Shown: positions 28,440 to 32,491 of the stretch, one piece after another
Layout: every line of letters begins with the position of its first letter
How positions within the stretch are numbered: position 1 is the stretch's first letter
Notes under the pieces: model-generated
Database searches by the model: none
What the model saw: the letters and a program-made list of their open reading frames with translations, nothing else
Told to the model about the DNA's origin: nothing
Position numbers and translations under genes: made by a program
NCBI GenBank assembly: GCA_030148085.1
Contig: JASBUF010000075.1
Coordinates: 1 to 32,491, forward strand
Direction of reading: 5' to 3'
DNA length: 32,491 nucleotides
From: Methylophaga sp.
GTDB lineage: Bacteria > Pseudomonadota > Gammaproteobacteria > Nitrosococcales > Methylophagaceae

Positions 28440-29141
28440 ATGCATCAGCCATTGGCAAATCGCATTTCTTTCCATGGTGTCAGACCCGCCTATTTACTGA
28501 TCGTCGGTAGCGCCATCGTGCTCTGCCTACTGTTATCAGGCTGGCAGTACCAACGTGCGCAACAGGCCGAAACGCGTTATCAGCACTATCTTGATGAGCT
28601 GAAACAGCCTGCAGCCGCATTATCGGCAGACATGGCTAATTATCAACGGGTGCAGTTCAGTGGCAGCGTGAATCAGCTGTTTCTACTGGATAATCAGATT
28701 ATGGATGGGCAAGTTGGCTGGCATGTACTGGCCGATGTTGATACCAAAATCGGCCCGCTGTTAATCAACCTTGGCTGGCAGTCAAAAGAGATGAGCCTTC
28801 GCAAGCCGGCGGATTTTCCAGACCCCATCCATGTGATTGGCCAGGTGAAATGGCCAGAACCCGGTCTGATGCTAGCCCCCGCCGAACAAGATCCCACTTG
28901 GCCGGGTGTGATGCAGCAAATTGATGTCCCTTTACTCAACCAATACCAATCACGGCATTTTGCTCCGTTCGTGGTTTACGCCAATTACAGCTTTGCCGGT
29001 CTTGCTCCTATATCGGTATCCCCGGAAAACAAACAGCCGATGCATATCGGCTATGCCCTGCAGTGGTTGCTAATTGCCTTGGCCTGTCTCGCAGGGCTTT
29101 TCATTGTGTGCCGACAGGAGTGGCGACATGCGCACCAATAA
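28440..29141 (+). CDS. SURF1-family cytochrome oxidase biogenesis protein
   Basis: SURF1/Shy1 proteins assist heme a delivery or subunit I maturation in the inner membrane. The 233-residue product has the family architecture of two membrane helices at the ends (about residues 18-36 and 205-223) around a periplasmic domain. The N-terminal helix ends in the conserved SGWQYQRAQQAE, and the C-terminal helix is preceded by the hallmark MHIGYALQW. INLGW-type residues lie in the middle (LLINLGW). ATG 28440 is preferred over TTG 28437 one codon earlier, with GGGG 5 nt upstream. The gene lies 12 bp after coxC and overlaps the next gene by 14 bp. Confidence 0.93.
   Translation: MHQPLANRISFHGVRPAYLLIVGSAIVLCLLLSGWQYQRAQQAETRYQHYLDELKQPAAALSADMANYQRVQFSGSVNQLFLLDNQIMDGQVGWHVLADVDTKIGPLLINLGWQSKEMSLRKPADFPDPIHVIGQVKWPEPGLMLAPAEQDPTWPGVMQQIDVPLLNQYQSRHFAPFVVYANYSFAGLAPISVSPENKQPMHIGYALQWLLIALACLAGLFIVCRQEWRHAHQ
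29116..29120 (+). promoter_or_regulatory. Ribosome binding site fixing the start of the CxxxC protein at 29128
   Basis: AGGAG lies 7 nt before ATG 29128, inside the end of the SURF1 gene. It supports this ATG over starts further upstream in the same frame. Confidence 0.65.
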
Positions 29142-29658
29142 ATGGCTACTTCTGATTATCTGGCTGACGGCAATTATTCCGATGATGATTGCCTGGAGCA
29201 TGGCCTATCTGGGTAACGAGCTGGATTTAGACACTCGCAACCATGGTGAACTGGCCCCGGCCGGCATGAGCGTTCCCACCACACTCTCCAAGTCATTAAA
29301 TGGTAAATGGGGCTTAATCGTGCTCAGTCAGGACTGCAACAGCCACTGTCAGGAACAACTCTATCGGCTGCGACAACTGCATACGGCTCTGGGCCGAGAT
29401 ATAGAGCGCATTCACTCGCTGTGGCTATCTGGCCAGCCTCCCACCGCTCCTGATACGCTTGACTTGAAACACGTCGAGACGTTGACAGAACCGGACGTGG
29501 TGCAGTGGTTTAATGAACAGAATCTGCATTGGCAGGATCAGGGAATATGGCTGGTTGATCCAAACGGCATTCTGGTGATGCGCTTTTCACCAGCGCTCAA
29601 GGGGAAACAGATCCTCAGTGATCTGCATTGGCTGTTAAAAACCTCACAGGTGGGATGA
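29128..29658 (+). CDS. Membrane-anchored CxxxC protein, thioredoxin/SCO-like, in the oxidase operon
   Basis: I recognise the context but have no established gene name. The 176-residue product has an N-terminal membrane helix (about 6-28) and then a soluble, presumably periplasmic domain. A beta strand GLIVLSQDC leads into Cys70-Asn-Ser-His-Cys74, a CxxxC motif as in the copper chaperone SCO/SenC. Near the end, GIWLVDPNGILVMRFSP (about 139-155) resembles the thioredoxin-fold DPxG strand pair. The third SCO copper ligand, a histidine in a DHS/DHT context, is not evident at the usual place; His134 is a possible substitute. It lies between surf1 and ctaA, overlapping surf1 by 14 bp and ctaA by ATGA. 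A thiol-reductase or copper role in CuA/CuB assembly is inference. Confidence 0.8.
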   Translation: MRTNKWLLLIIWLTAIIPMMIAWSMAYLGNELDLDTRNHGELAPAGMSVPTTLSKSLNGKWGLIVLSQDCNSHCQEQLYRLRQLHTALGRDIERIHSLWLSGQPPTAPDTLDLKHVETLTEPDVVQWFNEQNLHWQDQGIWLVDPNGILVMRFSPALKGKQILSDLHWLLKTSQVG

Positions 29659-30659
29659 TGTCATTTCGCACTTTCACCCTTATCGCACTTCTACTCACAG
29701 CTCTGGTTATTACCCTAGGCGCTTTAACCCGTCTGCTTGATGCAGGCCTTGGCTGTCCGGACTGGCCTACTTGCTATGGCCAGTTAATCCCACCAGCCAG
29801 CAATGAATCAGCCGGATTTCATGGCCTAGACAGTGGCAAAGCCTGGATGGAAATGATTCACCGTTATGCTGCGGGCCTGCTTGGTTTAATCATATTGTTT
29901 TTGGCGATTAAAGCTGAAAGAGACTCGACAGTGTCGTCAGCCTGTCGCTGGCTCACCCGCAGCCTACTGGCCTTGGTTATTATTCAGGCCCTGTTTGGGA
30001 TGTGGACAGTCACCCTGAAACTGCAACCGCAGGTGGTCACGATTCATCTGCTGGGTGGCATGCTGCTGCTGGCTTTGCTGTGGAGTCTATGGCGTTCAAT
30101 GCGTCCAGCAGCGAGTTATGAACCAGGTCTATGGCTCAAACGGGGCGCGCAACTGGTTCTGCTACTGCTCACTGTTCAAATTGCACTCGGTGGCTGGACC
30201 AGCAGCCAATATGCAGGTCTCGCCTGTCCGGACTTCCCGACCTGTCAGGGGCAATGGCTGCCTGATATGAATCTTCATGAAGCCTTTCGCATTAACGAGT
30301 TCACTGACGCCAATCATGAAGGTGGCTTGCTGACTTTAGATGCGCGGGTAACGATTCAGGTTGTTCACCGATTGGTCGCCTTGCTGCTTAGCATCAGTAT
30401 CGTAATCTTATCTGTTGCTCTGTGGCGCTATCGCGCTCTGCGTCTGTCTTTAAGTCTATTGCTGACAGCAACAGTCATCCAAGTCAGTCTGGGCATTGCC
30501 AATGCTGTCTTTCTACTGCCTTTACCTTTGGCTCTCGCTCATAACAGCGGCGCGGCTCTGCTTCTTATCTGTCTGCTCGATCTGATTTTACGACTGACTA
30601 TACCCAACGACGTAACCGTCGCCAGTAAACACGCTTCTGCCACCATGCTATCGGGGTGA
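29655..30659 (+). CDS. ctaA: Heme a synthase CtaA (Cox15)
   Basis: CtaA oxidises the C8 methyl of heme o to a formyl group, giving the heme a needed by coxA. The 334-residue product has about eight membrane helices in two similar halves. The four heme-ligand histidines are visible: His69 (EMIHRYAAG), His131 (VTIHLLGG), His238 (VVHRLVA) and His296 (LAHNSGAA). The conserved glutamate is in EMIHR. Each half carries a cysteine pair in the same frame: GLGCPDWPTC (Cys34/Cys40) and GLACPDFPTC (Cys191/Cys197). ATG 29655 makes an ATGA overlap with the previous gene; ATG 29658 directly follows and is an alternative. Confidence 0.96.
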   Translation: MMSFRTFTLIALLLTALVITLGALTRLLDAGLGCPDWPTCYGQLIPPASNESAGFHGLDSGKAWMEMIHRYAAGLLGLIILFLAIKAERDSTVSSACRWLTRSLLALVIIQALFGMWTVTLKLQPQVVTIHLLGGMLLLALLWSLWRSMRPAASYEPGLWLKRGAQLVLLLLTVQIALGGWTSSQYAGLACPDFPTCQGQWLPDMNLHEAFRINEFTDANHEGGLLTLDARVTIQVVHRLVALLLSISIVILSVALWRYRALRLSLSLLLTATVIQVSLGIANAVFLLPLPLALAHNSGAALLLICLLDLILRLTIPNDVTVASKHASATMLSG

Positions 30660-30662
30660 TTT

Positions 30663-31583
30663 ATGCAAACATCCATTGCTTCAGCGCCGGCTCTACACCG
30701 TGCCGATTGGAAAGCCTATCTGATCATGTGCAAACCCAAAGTGGTGTTACTAATGCTGCTGACGGCATTGGTCGGGGCATTTCTGGCTCCCATCAGTCCC
30801 GATCCCATTCTGCTCAGTATCGCCATTCTCGGTATTGCCCTCTGCGCCGCCAGTGGCGCCGTGATTAACAATATGATTGATCACCGTCTCGATGCCCGCA
30901 TGGCACGGACACGACACAGACCGGTGGCGACCGGTCAGATCAGTCCATGGCAGGCTTTGGGGTTTGCATTATTAATGGCCTTGGTGGGCCTTGCTTTACT
31001 GTGGTTTCTGGTCAACCCGGCAACGATGTGGCTGACCTTATTCGCCCTGCTCGGCTATGCCGTGATCTATACACTGTTTCTAAAACGGGCGACGCCACAA
31101 AATATCACCATCGGTGGCCTTGCCGGAGCTATGCCTCCACTGCTCGGCTGGACGGCAGTAACCGGTCATATCGATCCCCATGCGCTACTACTGGTGCTGA
31201 TTATTTTCGCCTGGACCCCTCCCCATTTCTGGGCCCTGGCTTTGCATAAAAAAGACGAGTACGCAGGGGCGGATGTGCCCATGCTGCCGGTCACCCACGG
31301 GGTGGGGTTTACCCGTGTACAGATTGTGCTCTACAGCATATTACTGTTCATCAGCACCTTATTGCCCTTTGTCACGGGCATGAGCGGCTGGCTCTATCTG
31401 GGTGGCGTATTGCTGCTCAACACTGTTCAATTCCGCCTACTCTGGTGCTTATTTGATAATACCGACACGCTCGCTGCCTGGCGCTTGTTTAAGTATTCGA
31501 TTTTCTACCTGATGTGGCTGTTTATTCTGCTACTCGCCGACAACATGCTGATGAATAGCCATATACTGCATTCCATGGGCTAA
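30663..31583 (+). CDS. ctaB: Protoheme IX farnesyltransferase (heme o synthase)
   Basis: This UbiA-family prenyltransferase adds a farnesyl group to heme b to make heme o, the substrate of CtaA encoded just upstream. It is named ctaB, or cyoE in the E. coli scheme. The 306-residue product has about nine membrane helices. The first aspartate-rich motif is NNMIDHRLDARMARTRHRP (about 69-87), followed by FLKRATPQNITIGGLAGAMPPLLGW and the second polar loop KKDEYAGADVPMLPV. GGGGTGA precedes the ATG, 3 bp after ctaA. It is probably the last oxidase gene of the operon. Confidence 0.97.
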   Translation: MQTSIASAPALHRADWKAYLIMCKPKVVLLMLLTALVGAFLAPISPDPILLSIAILGIALCAASGAVINNMIDHRLDARMARTRHRPVATGQISPWQALGFALLMALVGLALLWFLVNPATMWLTLFALLGYAVIYTLFLKRATPQNITIGGLAGAMPPLLGWTAVTGHIDPHALLLVLIIFAWTPPHFWALALHKKDEYAGADVPMLPVTHGVGFTRVQIVLYSILLFISTLLPFVTGMSGWLYLGGVLLLNTVQFRLLWCLFDNTDTLAAWRLFKYSIFYLMWLFILLLADNMLMNSHILHSMG

Positions 31584-31587
31584 GCAC

Positions 31588-31616
31588 TTGATGAAGCGGA
31601 AAAAAGGGCATAGAGT
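31588..31616 (+). promoter_or_regulatory. Candidate promoter upstream of the Yip1-family gene
   Basis: TTGATG (31588-31593) and TAGAGT (31611-31616) are 17 bp apart in the 91 bp gap after ctaB. Both hexamers are moderate matches. No terminator is visible between ctaB and this site, so the downstream gene could also be read from the oxidase operon. Confidence 0.3.
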
Positions 31617-31674
31617 GGAAATCGTAGCGGTCCTTGATGTTATCAACTGATTAACTACCACACGGAGGCCTGCA

Positions 31675-32268
31675 ATGTATCATCATCACCGTAAACACTT
31701 CTGGGGTTTATTTTCTGTTCCACACGCCGAGTGGAAATCCATCCGCGACGAAAAACTGGATATTACTCAGTTCGGTATCCTGCGAATGATTAGCCTCGCT
31801 GCCGTACCTGCTGTGGCATTTCTGATCGGTATTAATCAAATCGGCTGGAGTCTGGCCGGCTCTGAGTTTAATAAAGTCGAACTGGCTCATGCCATTCCTA
31901 TGGCTGTTGCCTTCTATGCCCTGATTGTCGTCTTCACCATGCTAATGACCTACTTCACCTTCGCGATGGAGCGGGCCTATGGCGATGAAGCCAGTTTCGG
32001 GCGCTGCCTGCTGTTTGTAACCTACACAGCGACACCGATGTTTATGGCCGGACTGGTTGGCTTTATTCCTATCGTCTGGCTTTGCATGACCGTGTTGATG
32101 GTCGCTGTTTGTTACAGCGTCTATCTGCTCTATATCGGTATTCCGATCTATATGAATATCGATGAAGGCAAAGGCTATGTGGTCTCAACCGGTGTAATAT
32201 CTGCCGGTCTGTGTCTATTGGTTGTGTTCAACGTACTCACCGTCATCATGTGGGTGAATATGTTTTAG
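31675..32268 (+). CDS. Yip1-family integral membrane protein
   Basis: Bacterial Yip1-family (PF04893-like) proteins are polytopic membrane proteins with no established function. The 197-residue product has a short His-rich cytoplasmic N-terminus (MYHHHRKHFWGLFSVPHAEW), where the FSVPHAEWKSI stretch resembles the pattern that often precedes the first helix in this family. About five membrane segments follow between residues 38 and 195. GGAGG lies 6 nt upstream of the ATG. The gene follows the oxidase operon but may have its own promoter, and it ends at a bidirectional terminator facing rnpB. The family call comes from overall pattern and is moderately sure. A link to oxidase biogenesis is not shown. 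Confidence 0.75.
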   Translation: MYHHHRKHFWGLFSVPHAEWKSIRDEKLDITQFGILRMISLAAVPAVAFLIGINQIGWSLAGSEFNKVELAHAIPMAVAFYALIVVFTMLMTYFTFAMERAYGDEASFGRCLLFVTYTATPMFMAGLVGFIPIVWLCMTVLMVAVCYSVYLLYIGIPIYMNIDEGKGYVVSTGVISAGLCLLVVFNVLTVIMWVNMF

Positions 32269-32288
32269 ACATCACTTTAGCTGACTAG

Positions 32289-32333
32289 AAAAAAACAAAA
32301 CGCCCACAGGTTTCCCTGCGGGCGTTTTGTTTT
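32289..32333. terminator. Bidirectional rho-independent terminator between the Yip1 gene and rnpB
   Basis: CGCCCACAGG (32301-32310) and CCTGCGGGCG (32315-32324) form a 10 bp stem with one A-C mismatch and a TTTC loop. The stem extends through AAACAAAA/TTTTGTTT on either side. The T-rich 3' side serves plus-strand transcripts and the A-rich 5' side serves rnpB on the minus strand. Confidence 0.85.
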
Positions 32334-32337
32334 ATGA

Positions 32338-32491
32338 AAGAGTTGAGACAACCGATAAGCCGGGTTCTGTCGTGGACAATCATTCATCTGGGACTGATGT
32401 CACCATCAGCCTCAAGCAACCTACCCAGGAACAGTACGGGTCGCACATGTCTGCAAGCAGACGTTCCTCTATTTGGTCTTGCTCCAGGTGG
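32338..32491 (-). ncRNA. rnpB: RNase P RNA, type A (3' part; 5' part beyond the window)
   Basis: RNase P RNA is the catalytic RNA that trims the 5' leader of tRNA precursors. The minus strand contains the highly conserved 3' section: CCACCTGGAGCAAGACCAAA near the right edge, then GGGTAGGTTGCTTGAGGC, then GATGAATGATTGTCCACGAC and AGAACCCGGCTTATCGG near 32350. These match the E. coli-like type A RNA in order and spacing. About 150 of roughly 350-400 nt are visible. The exact mature 3' end, set around 32338, is approximate. It runs into the bidirectional terminator. Confidence 0.93.

Overview
The window comes from a gammaproteobacterium. The evidence is a complete division and cell wall (dcw) cluster in the usual order, followed by lpxC, a DciA (DUF721) gene, an M23 peptidase gene, secA and argJ, plus an aa3-family cytochrome c oxidase operon and a bacterial type A RNase P RNA. 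Base composition is moderate, with AT-rich intergenic DNA. A Methylophaga-like or Thiotrichales-type methylotroph or sulfur bacterium is my guess from the general look of the proteins. That guess is not proven here.

The left two thirds (about 1-23820) lie almost entirely on the minus strand. Read in the direction of transcription, the order is mraZ, rsmH, ftsL, ftsI, murE, murF, mraY, murD, ftsW, murG, murC, murB, ddl, ftsQ, ftsA, ftsZ, lpxC. A short plus-strand dciA follows, then a membrane-anchored M23 endopeptidase gene, secA and argJ (cut by the left edge). From rsmH to ftsA every one of the 13 junctions overlaps by 1-8 bases, so 14 genes run for about 15.7 kb with no intergenic base. The cluster starts from a near-consensus sigma-70 promoter (TTGACT, 17 bp, TATAGT). 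Immediately downstream of it are three GTGG(G/A) boxes at an exact 10 bp period, the expected MraZ operator. lpxC and secA have their own candidate promoters.

The right third (24282-31583) lies on the plus strand and encodes cytochrome c oxidase with its assembly factors: coxB (with a fused C-terminal cytochrome c domain), coxA, ctaG/cox11, coxC, surf1, a small membrane-anchored CxxxC thioredoxin/SCO-like protein, ctaA (heme a synthase) and ctaB/cyoE (heme o synthase). Together these genes cover the catalytic subunits, copper insertion and heme a synthesis. A Yip1-family membrane protein gene follows. It is separated by a bidirectional terminator from rnpB, which converges on it and is cut by the right edge.

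The two blocks diverge from a 552 bp AT-rich intergenic region (23730-24281). It carries the mraZ promoter and operator on one side and a long coxB leader, with no clear promoter, on the other. Most of the window is conserved housekeeping sequence. I see no mobile element, CRISPR array, tRNA or phage gene and no clear novel system. The items most worth a second look are the MraZ operator, the unbroken run of overlaps, and the CxxxC protein in the oxidase operon.
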